A stretch of 64,000 nucleotides of DNA from Oryza sativa Japonica Group (taxonomy: Eukaryota; Streptophyta; Magnoliopsida; Poales; Poaceae). The stretch spans positions 32,135,001 to 32,199,000 of the forward strand of contig NC_089037.1 of the NCBI RefSeq assembly GCF_034140825.1, read 5' to 3'. The notes under the pieces were generated by a model. That model had not been told where the DNA came from, made no database searches, and was given only the letters and a program-made list of their open reading frames with translations. Of this stretch, positions 10,812-20,339 are shown in pieces. Every line of letters begins with the position of its first letter. The stretch's first letter is position 1. Position numbers and translations under genes: made by a program.

Positions 10812-10985
10812 AACCCTCAGTGGTGTGGTGGTAGACCAGGGTTTAAATCCTAGTGCCCACGAATATTCTGCATAAGTAAGTGGACTTTCAACAAGACTTT
10901 AGTGCGAACTGTGAGATCATGAACGTGCCGCTAATTTCAGTCTCTTCGAGCATGTGTTAGGGGACGTATTCACGGGGGTGTGAGG
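10812..10985 (+). mobile_element. SINE-like element, 5' part of an interrupted copy
   Basis: The A-box-like AGTGGTGTGGTGG and the B-box-like GGTTTAAATCC match the SINE-like block at 10308. The body is cut near 10985 by the duplicated segment at 11003, and its tail resumes at about 11676-11773. Confidence 0.5.
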
Positions 10986-11208
10986 GGACTTTAGTGAGAG
11001 CATGCGTTAGTCAAGTAGTAATCAGTTTTGCTGCTTTCTCTCAGAGTTTCGTCCGAATTGCATAATTCGTACATCCTGAAACCAGTACTAATAAGTTTCC
11101 TACCTGACATCATGAACAGTACATTTTATCTAATGATAATGAAATTCAGACGGCGTCCTTCCGCCGTCCCAGCGAAAAATGGATTGCGCATTTCACTACG
11201 GTTTTTCA

Positions 11209-11355
11209 GGCTATGTTTAGTTCAGACTAAAATTGAAAGTTTGGTTAAAATTGAAACGATGTGACGGAAATATTGGAAATTTGTTTGTGTAAAAAAGTTT
11301 TGATGTGATGGAAAAGTTAGAAGTTTGAAAAATTATTTTGGAACTAAACACGGCC
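11209..11355. mobile_element. Small MITE, GTTTAGTTC family, copy 2
   Basis: Ends GGCTATGTTTAGTTC and GGAACTAAACACGGCC. It was carried along in the copied 8165-8835 segment, so it is not an independent insertion. Confidence 0.65.
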
Positions 11356-12134
11356 TTACTAGCTTGGAAGCATTGCTTCAATCCACTCTATGGTTATAGG
11401 TCGGGAATCGGGAACAAATCTCTAAGGGATTGGGTGGCGTATAATCTTGGTTATGCAAAGATAAATATGAGAAATTTTGCTACAGGACACTTGTTATATG
11501 TGGTTTTAGCCCTAGGACACTGCCCAAACTCACTTTTGGGGGAAAACATTCTATAAACGTGGTAATTTGCTAGTGGACACCGTGCCGATTAAAATAATAC
11601 TTTCCGATTGGGGAGGAAAGAGAAATCGCGTGAAATGTCAAAAATACCCTTGGGCCCACATGTCAGCTATATCTACTGCGTTAGGGGACGTATTCATGGG
11701 GGTGTGAGTGTGGTGTTGCGTGTGTAATGGTGTGTGCACGTGTACGCGTACATCTACTGCGTAATTAAAATAACAAAAGGGTTGAAAATAATAAAAAAAA
11801 CCACTGGGTCTGCCGTTCTTTAGTCTGACTCGAATAGACAGGCTCGAGCCGAAACCTCAAACCTCGGTCGAATCGAACCCAGAAAAAGTCCAAAAAGAAC
11901 CGGCGACACACGACCCACACACAGTACGCGCACCTGTTCCGCCCCTCTTCCTTCCGCCTCCCGCCCGCCACTCGGATTTCGGGGAGCACACGATGCAAAA
12001 AAAGCATTTTCTCACATTTCTTCCTCCTCTTCTGCCCTGACGTTAACGACTCGCGATTCGCTAAGCTCCTCCTCGTCTCTCTTCCCCCTCGATTTCTTCT
12101 CCCCGGGGGCTTAGATCTAGAGAGAACCCCGCCG

Positions 12135-14436
12135 ATGCTCCCGATGGTGATGCTCCAGGGCGGCGGCGGCGCCGCCTCGTCGTCGTCGTCGAAGCGGCGG
12201 AACCAGCAGCGCAGGCAGCGGCGGAAGCGCGCCGCCGCGGGGAAGAAGCAGGGAGGATCCCCTGCCTCAGGTAACTACCAACCGCGTTGCGAGTTGCGAC
12301 GCGCTGTCGTTGTTGCTCGGGTTTCATCTCTCTCTCTCTCTCTCTCTCCCGCTAATAATAGACATTTGTTCTGCGGTTCGATCAAATCTAGAGAGGTAGC
12401 CTAGCATCCGTGAAAGCGAAACCCTCTGTTGTGTGAGAAGAAGACATGCTTTGCTTTTTCTGATATCTGTTTGAGTTTAAGAAACTCTGTTTGGAAATTT
12501 CTAAGTTTTAGTATTAAGAGGTTCAAGGCTACTACCTGATTAGATTACCTTTTTTCTTTGCAGAAAATAATGGAGAGGAGCATGCTGATGCTCAAGGATG
12601 CTTACCTGACATCTCTACTAGCAAGTCTGAAAATTACAAGGAACGTGCCTTTTCAACTCAAGGAGATTTGCCCCAGAAAGCAGGTTGTGATTTGGAAGCA
12701 AATTTGTGCGCAGAATCAGTGCAAAGTTCGTCCAGTCAGTTGGTGCATTCAAATGAGAATAGCAATCCAAAGCGTCCAGAAGTGAAGAATGCTAACTCAG
12801 CAGGGAATTCAGAACATTGCATGCTCGACACCAGGAAAACTACAGATCATGATACATCTTCCATGCCACTTCAAGATTCTAGGTTTGATGCAAATGTCAG
12901 GATCGACGGCCTACACTCCACAACTGAAGAGAGAGTTTGTCAAAGCACAGTCGGTGATGGTTTTACCGGCATGTCAAATGCTAGTTACAACCCTTACAGT
13001 GTACAGGAGAACCAGAGGATAGGACCTTTTATGAGAGAACCTTATACCCTGCACAGCCATTTTCTGCATCCATCACATGTTAGGGGTTACATAGGCAACA
13101 AGTTTATGGGTTTTCCTCCTGTACACCCAATGAATGCATTCGATCCATTCAATCAAGGTTTTAACTTCTTCCATACAGGAAATATCCCTCCTTACGGTGT
13201 ATCAGATGTTCATCGTGGTCTAAACATTTATGGATTAAGTACCATGGGGAAATGGGAATATGATTATGGAAGACATATGGATTATACCAATGTAGAGAGA
13301 AATGAACTGCGCATGACAGAAGAAGCTTACTTATCAACACACAATAGTGCTAACTTCATAAGGCCTTCAAGTTTACCTCTGACATATCAGCAAAAGCCTC
13401 CAATCACCTTGTTACCAAGAGTATCCTTGACAGGGTTTCGGAAGAAAAAACTTCTTATTCTAGATCTTAATGGTTTGCTTGCGGACATCAACCAAGATTA
13501 CCACAATTCCCATATGGCTGATGCAAAGGTTCGAGGCAAACTAGGTGAATTTACTTGTACCATCATCCATTATTATTATTTGCAAAATATTGTTCTAGAG
13601 TTGTTACACAAGATGTTAATGCTCAAAATATACCTCCCTACCAGTCTTCCGAAGACCTTACTGCCACGATTTTCTTAGTTTTTGCTTACAAAATTTTGAG
13701 CTAGGCATATGGTCCTCAAGAAAAAAGTATGATCTCTTGTCCATATCTATCTTTTATTACTTTTCCATCATTGCTTCAACTGTACTTACTGTGTAACTCT
13801 CATTTCTCCAGGCAGAATGTTGATTCAGTCATTGATATCATCATGAGAGATTTCAGACCTTTGCTAAAATTTTGTTGGGTAGGTCATATCTAACATTTTG
13901 GTGTCTGTGTCTCTACTAGTCTACTGCAAGTTATTTTTAGCCTGGAACCTTCATGATCATATCTAACATAATGGGCAGGACATGTCTAAATGCACATTTA
14001 CTGGACACAAAACATTGGAGAACATTCACAAACCATTGGTACTGAAGGAATTGAGGAAACTGTGGAACAAGGAAGAACCTGATCTACCGTGGGAGCAGGG
14101 GTACTATTCGCCTTCTAATACGTTACTTGTGGATGATTCTCCTTACAAGGCACTGCGTAATCCGGTATTAGCTTTATTCTCTTTCACATACCACTTCATT
14201 TGAACAATATATTTGCCTTATTGATTTTTTTTTTCATGTCTGTGTTCTGCAGCCATATACTGCCATTTTCCCTCAACCCTACAGTTATCTTAACAGCAAC
14301 GATAATTCATTGGGTATGTGATCATTTCGTATCTGTAGATGCCTTATCTTCCGGAGTAATACATCTTATTCACGCTGTGAATTGCAATGCAGGCCCTGGT
14401 GGAGATCTTCGTGTTTATCTAGAGAACCATAAATAA
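12135..14436 (+). CDS. HAD/FCP1-like phosphatase, left copy with chimeric C-terminus
   Basis: Predicted exons are 12135-12270, 12564-13544, 13645-13726, 13812-13878, 13979-14164, 14253-14313 and 14393-14436, all GT-AG, giving 518 residues. The first 350 or so are low-complexity and poorly conserved (Lys/Arg-rich N-terminus). The C-terminal third is a plant HAD-superfamily domain of FCP1/NIF type: KKLLILDLNGLLADI (motif I, DxD-like but with Asn), a W-S-S-R-K-K stretch, and LLVDDSPYKALRNP (motif III). It is probably a protein phosphatase-like enzyme; substrate unknown. In the last exon the frame leaves the normal sequence after VYLEN, reads two array-derived residues (HK) and stops. About 36 residues present in the 27.3-29.7 kb copy are lost. 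It may still be expressed, since its promoter equals that of the other copy. Confidence 0.8.
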
Positions 14437-14814
14437 TAAAAAAAAGAGCAATACAAGATGGCTCGGTTCAGCGGGAAAATCGGCATACAAATCAATCCCA
14501 GAGGAGTAGATCCAGAGAGACCTGTGATTTGGTCTGTTGAGCTTGAATATGCCATCGCATCGCTTGCATAATAGAACAGAGTGAAAAAAAAAAGATCACA
14601 ATAGAAATTGCAGGATGTAGCAAAAATTCAAGTCCTCACTGCCATTGCATCGCTTGCATAATAGAACAAAACAGCCGTGAAAAAAAAGATCAAAATGAAA
14701 CAAAAGAACTCGCAGGATGTAGCAAAAAGTGCAGAAGAATAAGCAGATCTGGCTGTGCTAGGAAAAGCGTCTACAGGGGAGGAAAGAGGAGATTTGCTGC
14801 AGCAGTGGCACTAC

Positions 14815-14905
14815 CTTTCAAGCCTGGCAGGGCGAAAGCTCTTAGGCGGCAACTGAGAATGTCATGAGAAAAAACCTTGATTATAGCATCATTTGCAATG
14901 CAGAA
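14815..14905 (-). pseudogene. U14-like hybrid, degenerate
   Basis: This fuses the box-D side of the third U14-like copy to the box-C side of the second. Domain B is absent, and the 18S-matching core reads AACTGAGAATG, with one change. Confidence 0.6.
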
Positions 14906-14950
14906 CACTTACACAGAGCAAAAGAACACAAATAGTAATATATAAAGAAA

Positions 14951-15066
14951 ATGGCTCAAAGGAAGGAATCAACAGCATTAGCTCTCAAGCCTGGCAGGGC
15001 GAGAGCTCTTAGGCGGCAACTGCGAATGTTATGAGAAACAAGCCTTAAATTTATCATCATTGCCAT
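14951..15066 (-). pseudogene. U14 snoRNA copy a, unit 1, lacking domain B core
   Basis: Box C (ATGATGA) and the ATGGC/GCCAT terminal stem are kept. Seven bases (GACATCC) are missing, which removes box D and most of the 14-nt 18S complement. Probably not functional. Confidence 0.65.
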
Positions 15067-15588
15067 ACTATTAAGGATTTGTAAGAAAATAAAAACAAAA
15101 ACCAAAAAAGTTGTTACTTCAAATAAATCAAATGTAATCACAGAAACCGGCTCTGTAGACCGATGGAGATGCAGTCCCAGGTTCCTATAAACATGTGAAA
15201 CGTCCGAAACCAACTCGGTTTTGGCCTAATCAAAGCATCACCGGTCAAAGCCATAGCTACAGGTGACGTGGCATCAGGCCTAAACAATCACAAAAATAGC
15301 AGATGCAAATTTTAGATTATATGAGACAAAGCTACGCACAATCCCTCAGAGACCCGTTTAAAATCACACACACACCCGAATTAAACCAATTGCAAATGGG
15401 TACTCCATCCAAGACCAAACCACAAAGGTTATGGTCGAAGGATGGACACTTGCAAAGGAGAAAAGCAGCTGCTGTTTAAAGTGTCATACGGCACTTCCTA
15501 TGGTCTTAGATTCCTCACCGGGACAAGGTTGCAACTCATAATACATGAACAGAATTTAGATCTATATAAACTACAATATTATTGGATT

Positions 15589-15667
15589 AAGCCTCAGGAA
15601 GACAGACAAATGTCGTCATTTGATAATCCGACGGTAATTCCAACAATATGCTAATCATCACAGGCTC
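15589..15667 (-). ncRNA. Box C/D snoRNA candidate B, unit 1
   Basis: 79 nt with box C GTGATGA, box D CTGA and terminal stem GAGCC/GGCTT. The internal guide complements CGGTAATTCCA of 18S rRNA. See the unit 2 copy (17685-17763). The guide next to box D reads GTCTGTCTTC here, GTCTGGCTTC in units 2-4. Confidence 0.65.
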
Positions 15668-16048
15668 AAAATCATAGATGTAGGAAGCAGAAACAATTAT
15701 AAAACACGCAAGATTGGATGAAAGAATATAAATTGGATATTTAAAGCATCATCAGAAAGAAAAGCCTTCTCATTCACAGTGTGATTGCACTGTGTCAGAA
15801 GGTGTCCTAAGATTGTTATAAGGTTTCATCCTCTGATACTGTAAAAATTCCACATAAACTATAAACAATAAAGGATATGTTGTGACTGGATTCAGATGCA
15901 GAGATGTGTAACGTCATATGGACGACAAAAGCCGTCCTCTGATCAAGTGTAGGATTATGCATCAATTACCTACTCACAATCCAAACAGATCTAAGAAAAC
16001 AATAAAAAAAACATAGAAATAATAAGAACAAATTGGAGGTGGATTTCA

Positions 16049-16143
16049 TGTTACTCAGTGGTGGCTTTAATAATTGGTTCGATTCTGCCAGCGAGCGTCC
16101 TCAATGCCTTCAGAAGAGGGAGCATAATATCCTCATCGCAACA
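16049..16143 (-). ncRNA. Box C/D snoRNA candidate A, unit 1
   Basis: 95 nt. Terminal stem TGTTGC/GTAACA, box C-like GCGATGA, internal D' CTGA, C'-like TGAGGA and terminal CTGA. See the unit 2 copy at 18147-18241. Confidence 0.5.
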
Positions 16144-16653
16144 GCCTCCTCCAATGCAAAGAACACAGATCTAAACCGAAATGGAACAAAAAATATACAA
16201 ATTTTAACACAAAATATCAAACCATAAATAATAAAAAGAGCAATACAAGATGGCTCGGTTCAGCGGGAAAATCGGCATACAAATCAATCCCAGAGGAGTA
16301 GATCCAGAGAGGAAGACCTGTGATTTGGTCTGTTGAGCTTGAATATTACCAAGTCGTCACTGCCATCACATCGCTTGCATAATAGAACAGCGTGACAAAA
16401 AAAAGATCAAAACGAAACAAAAGAAATTGCAGGATGTAGAAAAAATTCAAGTCCTCACTGCCATTGCATCGCATGCATTATAGAACAAAACAGCCGTGAA
16501 AAAAACATCAAAATGAAACAACAAATCACAGGATGTAGCAAAAAGTGCAGAAGAATAAGCAGATTTGGCTGTGCTAGGAAAAGCGTCTACGGGGGAGGAA
16601 AGAGGAGGAGATTTGCTGCAAGAGGAGGAGATTTGCTGCAGCAGTAGCACTAA

Positions 16654-16732
16654 CCCTCAAGCCTGGCAGGGCGAAAGCTCTTAGGCGGCAACTGCGAATG
16701 TCATGAGAAACAAGCCTTGATTTTAGCATCAC
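16654..16732 (-). pseudogene. U14-like copy c, unit 2, no domain B or box D
   Basis: Keeps a box-C-like GTGATGC and the 18S-matching AACTGCGAATG, but the sequence diverges before domain B and no CTGA follows. A decayed U14 duplicate. Confidence 0.55.
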
Positions 16733-16863
16733 AAGGCATCCATCACAGCCGACATACTTTTCAGTAAACATGAACGACTAAACTGGCAATCAAATTAATT
16801 GAAGATAATGAATTAAAAATGGGCAAAACAAATTATTTAAAGAGGATAGAGTTGGTGTTGCTG

Positions 16864-16984
16864 TGCATCAGACATCCAAGGAAGGAATTAGCAGCACTAG
16901 CTCTCAAGCCTGGCAGGGCGAAAGCTCTTAGGCGGCAACTGCGAATTTCATGAGAAACAAGCCTTGATTATAGCATCATTTGCA
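16864..16984 (-). ncRNA. SNORD14: U14 snoRNA copy b, unit 2
   Basis: Box C ATGATGC, box D CTGA, short TGCA/TGCA terminal stem. Domain B is exact (plus-strand ACATCCAAGGAAGG, as in 18S). Domain A matches 18S over AACTGCGAAT, with the last G changed. About 121 nt, the usual U14 size. Confidence 0.8.
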
Positions 16985-17041
16985 ATGCAGAACACTAACT
17001 TACACAGAGCAAAAGAACACAAATATGAATATATAAATAAC

Positions 17042-17164
17042 ATGGCTCAGACATCCAAGGAAGGAATTAACAGCATTAGCTCTCAAGCCTGGCAGGGCGA
17101 GAGCTCTTAGGCGGCAACTGCGAATGTTATGAGAAACAAGCCTTAAATTTATCATCATTGCCAT
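17042..17164 (-). ncRNA. SNORD14: U14 snoRNA copy a, unit 2 (best copy)
   Basis: 123 nt. On the minus strand the terminal stem ATGGC/GCCAT closes box C (ATGATGA) and box D (CTGA). Two antisense stretches define U14: domain A complements 18S AACTGCGAATG and domain B complements 18S ACATCCAAGGAAGG. In the family, domain A pairing is needed for 18S maturation and domain B helps pairing and 2'-O-methylation; the RNA acts in the nucleolus with fibrillarin-type proteins. Plant U14 genes are known to sit in polycistronic snoRNA clusters, which fits the neighbouring candidates on the same strand. Confidence 0.88.
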
Positions 17165-17227
17165 ACTATTAAGGATTTGTAAGAAAATAAAAACAAAAAC
17201 CAAAAAAGTTGTTACTTCAAATAAATC

Positions 17228-17341
17228 AAATGTAATCACAGAAACCGGCTCTGTAGACCGATGGAGATGCAGTCCCAGGTTCCTATAAACATGTGAAACG
17301 TCCGAAACCAACTCGGTTTTGGCCTAATCAAAGCATCACCG
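17228..17341 (-). ncRNA. Possible H/ACA snoRNA, unit 2
   Basis: The minus strand can fold as hairpin (CCAAAACC/GGTTTCGG), hinge ATAGGA (fits ANANNA), second hairpin (GACTG/CGGTC above GAACC/GGTTTC) and then ACA three bases from the proposed end. Equivalent stretches occur in the other units (about +2098 each). In unit 4 the ACA reads AAA near 21428. The fold was done by hand and no target was assigned, so this is tentative. Confidence 0.35.
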
Positions 17342-17500
17342 GTCAAAGCCATAGCTACAGGTGACGTGGCATCAGGCCTAAACAATCACAAAAATAGCAG
17401 ATGCAAATTTTAGATTATATGAGACAAAGCTACGCACAATCCCTCAGAGACCCGTTTAAAATCACACACACCCGAATTAAACCAATTGCAAATGGGTACT

Positions 17501-17541
17501 CCATCCAAGACCAAACCACAAAGGTTATGGTCGAAGGATGG
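17501..17541. other. Strong hairpin in array unit 2
   Basis: A 41-nt inverted repeat with stems CCATCC/GGATGG and GACCA/TGGTC, present in every unit. On the plus strand it is followed at once by ACA. It may be part of another small RNA; function unknown. Confidence 0.45.
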
Positions 17542-17684
17542 ACACTTGCAAAGGAGAAAAGCAGCTGCTGTTTAAAGTGTCATACGGCACTTCCTATGGT
17601 CTTAGATTCCTCACCGGGACAAGGTTGCAACTCATAATACATGAACAGAATTTAGATCTATATAAACTACAATATTATTGGATT

Positions 17685-17763
17685 AAGCCTCAGGAAGCCA
17701 GACAAATGTCGTCATTTGATAATCCGACGGTAATTCCAACAATATGCTAATCATCACAGGCTC
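17685..17763 (-). ncRNA. Box C/D snoRNA candidate B, unit 2
   Basis: 79 nt. The terminal stem GAGCC/GGCTT directly flanks a perfect box C (GTGATGA) and box D (CTGA). A C'-like ATGACGA lies in the middle, preceded by the guide TTGGAATTACCG, which complements CGGTAATTCCA, a universally conserved 18S stretch (11 nt). It is therefore probably a 2'-O-methylation guide for 18S rRNA. The exact modified base and family name were not assigned. Confidence 0.72.
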
Positions 17764-17860
17764 AAAATCATAGATGTAGGAAGCAGAAACAATTATAAAA
17801 CACGCAAGATTGGATGAAAGAATATAAATTGGATATTTAAAGCATCATCAGAAAGAAAAG

Positions 17861-17898
17861 CCTTCTCATTCACAGTGTGATTGCACTGTGTCAGAAGG
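17861..17898. other. Very strong hairpin in array unit 2
   Basis: A 38-nt inverted repeat: CCTTCT/AGAAGG outer stem, CACAGTG/CACTGTG inner stem, 6-nt loop. Repeated in every unit. It may be a processing stem for a polycistronic snoRNA precursor (plants use RNase III-type cleavage) or half of an H/ACA RNA. Role unproven. Confidence 0.45.
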
Positions 17899-18146
17899 TG
17901 TCCTAAGATTGTTATAAGGTTTCATCCTCAGATACTTTAAAAATTCCACATAAACTATAAACGATAAAGGATATGTTCTGTGACTGGATTCAGATGCAGA
18001 GATGTGTAACGTCATATGGACGACAAAAGCCGTCCTCTGATCAAGTGTTGGATTATGCATCAATTACCTACTCACAATCCAAACAGATCTAAGAAAACAA
18101 TAAAAAAAACATAGAAATAATAAGAACAAATTGGAAGAGGATTTCA

Positions 18147-18241
18147 TGTTACTCAGTGGTGGCTTTAATAATTGGTTCGATTCTGCCAGCGAGCGTCCTC
18201 AATGCCTTCAGAAGAGGGAGCATAATATCCTCATCGCAACA
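18147..18241 (-). ncRNA. Box C/D snoRNA candidate A, unit 2
   Basis: 95 nt. A six-pair terminal stem TGTTGC/GTAACA encloses box C-like GCGATGA (one mismatch to RTGATGA), D' CTGA, C'-like TGAGGA and D CTGA. The guide next to D' complements AGAGGGAGC, a 9-nt stretch of 18S, which is short. Likely a methylation guide; weaker than candidate B because of the imperfect box C. Confidence 0.52.
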
Positions 18242-18751
18242 GCGTCCTCCAATGCAAAGAACACAGATCTAAACCGAAATGGAATAAAAAATATACAAAT
18301 TTTAACACAAAATATCAAACCATAAATAATAAAAAGAGCAATACATGATGGCTCGGTTCAGCGGGAAAATCGGCATACAAATCAATCCCAGAGGAGTGGA
18401 TCCAGAGAGGAAGACCTGTGATTTGGTCTGTTGAGCTTGAATATTACCAAGTCGTCACTGCCATCGCATCGCTTGCATAATAGAACAGCGTGACAAAAAA
18501 AAGATCAAAACGAAACAAAAGAAATTGCAGGATGTAGAAAAAATTCAAGTCCTCACTGCCATTGCATCGCATGCATAATAGAACAAAACAGCCGTGAAAA
18601 AAACATCAAAATGAAACAACAAATCACAGGATGTAGCAAAAAGTGCAGAAGAATAAGCAGATCTGGCTGTGCTAGGAAAAGCGTCTACGGGGGAGGAAAG
18701 AGGAGGAGATTTGCTGCAAGAGGAGGAGATTTGCTGCAGCAGTAGCACTAA

Positions 18752-18830
18752 CCCTCAAGCCTGGCAGGGCGAAAGCTCTTAGGCGGCAACTGCGAATGTC
18801 ATGAGAAACAAGCCTTGATTTTAGCATCAC
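18752..18830 (-). pseudogene. U14-like copy c, unit 3, degenerate
   Basis: As in unit 2: domain A and box-C-like GTGATGC kept, domain B and box D missing. Confidence 0.55.
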
Positions 18831-18961
18831 AAGGCATCCATCACAGCCGACATACTTTTCAGTAAACATGAATGACTAAACTGGCAATCAAATTAATTGA
18901 AGATAATGAATTAAAAATGGGCAAAACAAATTTTTTAAAGAGGATAGAGTTGGTGTTGCTG

Positions 18962-19082
18962 TGCATCAGACATCCAAGGAAGGTATTAGCAGCACTAGCT
19001 CTCAAGCCTGGCAGGGCGAAAGCTCTTAGGCGGCAACTGCGAATTTCATGAGAAACAAGCCTTGATTATAGCATCATTTGCA
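18962..19082 (-). ncRNA. SNORD14: U14 snoRNA copy b, unit 3
   Basis: Boxes C and D and domain B intact. Domain A carries the same final-base change as copy b of unit 2. Confidence 0.78.
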
Positions 19083-19139
19083 ATGCAGAACACTAACTTA
19101 CACAGAGCAAAAGAACACAAATATGAATATATAAAGAAC

Positions 19140-19262
19140 ATGGCTCAGACATCCAAGGAATGAATTAACAGCATTAGCTCTCAAGCCTGGCAGGGCGAGA
19201 GCTCTTAGGCGGCAACTGCGAATGTTATGAGAAACAAGCCTTAAATTTATCATCATTGCCAT
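19140..19262 (-). ncRNA. SNORD14: U14 snoRNA copy a, unit 3
   Basis: 123 nt, boxes, stem and domain A as in unit 2. One base in domain B differs (plus strand AAGGAATG, T at 19161), which shortens the 18S match. Confidence 0.8.
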
Positions 19263-19782
19263 ACTATTAAGGATTTGTAAGAAAATAAAAACAAAAACCA
19301 AAAAAGTTGTTACTTCAAATAAATCAAATGTAATCACAGAGACCGGCTCTGTAGACCGATGGAGATGCAGTCCCAGGTTCCTATAAACATGTGAAACGTC
19401 GGAAACCAACTCGGTTTTGGCCTAATCAAAGCATCACCGGTCAAAGCCCTAGCTACAGGTGACGTGGCATCAGGCCTAAACAATCACAAAAATATCAGAT
19501 GCAAATTTTAGATTATATGAGACAAAGCTACGCACAATCCCTCAGAGACCCGTTTAAAATCACACACAGCCGAATTAAACCAATTGCAAATGGGTACTCC
19601 ATCCAAGACCAAACCACAAAGGTTATGGTCGAAGGATGGACACTTGCAAAGGAGAAAAGCAGCTGCTGTTTAAAGTGTCATACGGCACTTCCTATGGTCT
19701 TAGATTCCTCACCGGGACAAGGTTGCAACTCATAATACATGAACAGAATTTAGATCTATATAAACTACAATATTATTGGATT

Positions 19783-19861
19783 AAGCCTCAGGAAGCCAGA
19801 CAAATGTCGTCATTTGATAATCCGACGGTAATTCCAACAATATGCTAATCATCACAGGCTC
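19783..19861 (-). ncRNA. Box C/D snoRNA candidate B, unit 3
   Basis: Identical in boxes, stem and the 18S-directed guide to the unit 2 copy. Confidence 0.7.
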
Positions 19862-20244
19862 AAAATCATAGATGTAGGAAGCAGAAACAATTATAAAACA
19901 CGCAAGATTGGATGAAAGAATATAAATTTGATATTTAAAGCATCATCAGAAAGAAAAGCCTTCTCATTCACAGTGTGATTGCACTGTGTCAGAAGGTGTC
20001 CTAAGATTGTTATAAGGTTTCATCCTCAGATACTTTAAAAATTCCACATAAACTATAAACGATAAAGGATATGTTCTGTGACTGGATTCAGATGCAGAGA
20101 TGTGTAACGTCATATGGACGACAAAAGCCGTCCTCTGATCAAGTGTTGGATTATGCATCAATTACCTACTCACAATCCAAACAGATCTAAGAAAACAATA
20201 AAAAAAACATAGAAATAATAAGAACAAATTGGAGGAGGATTTCA

Positions 20245-20339
20245 TGTTACTCAGTGGTGGCTTTAATAATTGGTTCGATTCTGCCAGCGAGCGTCCTCAA
20301 TGCCTTCAGAAGAGGGAGAATAATATCCTCATCGCAACA
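20245..20339 (-). ncRNA. Box C/D snoRNA candidate A, unit 3
   Basis: As in unit 2, but the guide next to D' has one change (plus strand GAGGGAGAAT instead of GAGGGAGCAT), weakening the 18S match. Confidence 0.48.

Larger units (their letters stand above)
10048..10985 (+). repeat. Diverged tandem duplication of about 500 bp
   Basis: Copy A runs about 10048-10550 and copy B from about 10551. Both begin GATTTGGAAAAGGT and pass through GAGAGAATCACACGG, CACTGGAC.CAATATAAA and a SINE-like block. The second copy is interrupted by the duplicated 8165-8835 segment. Copy B, but not copy A, is shared with the right inverted arm. Confidence 0.75.
10543..14428 (+). repeat. Left arm of a 3,886-bp inverted duplication
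   Basis: Position x in this arm corresponds to 41799-x on the opposite strand of 27371-31256. The arms have exactly equal length, and every stretch compared by eye was identical except one base close to the inner junction. Both arms contain the HAD-phosphatase gene (the left truncated), its promoter, a MITE and a Mutator-like TIR. The outer breakpoint is at AGAATAGATTTGG; the inner is after GAGAACC, where the snoRNA array begins. Confidence 0.93.
14429..16223 (-). repeat. snoRNA array unit 1 (1,795 bp, internally deleted)
   Basis: First unit of the array, starting ATAAATAATAAAA. It is about 300 bp shorter than the others. Most of the loss (247 bp) equals the spacing between two U14 copies, so recombination between them fits. 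It keeps both other box C/D candidates; its U14 copies are damaged. Confidence 0.9.
16224..18321 (-). repeat. snoRNA array unit 2 (2,098 bp)
   Basis: Complete unit. Read on the minus strand it contains, in order, box C/D candidate A, box C/D candidate B, an H/ACA-like fold, U14 copies a and b, and a degenerate copy c. It differs from units 3 and 4 at only a few positions. Confidence 0.93.

Noticed and set aside
12135-12404. Short reading that runs through the first HAD exon into intron 1
   Set aside because: GTAACT donor at 12271 and the in-frame exon at 12564 explain the gene; the extension is intronic.
16654-17164. The repeated block first read as alternative terminal coding exons (acceptor CAG, then LPPKSSRPARLES and a stop)
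   Set aside because: The acceptor-like TTCGCAG is the U14 domain A complement. The box C/D layout, stem pairing and domain B match to 18S fit much better.
17501-17546. Plus-strand H/ACA RNA ending GGATGGACACTT
   Set aside because: Hairpin plus ACA is attractive, but all other RNAs are on minus and no second hairpin with hinge box was clear upstream.
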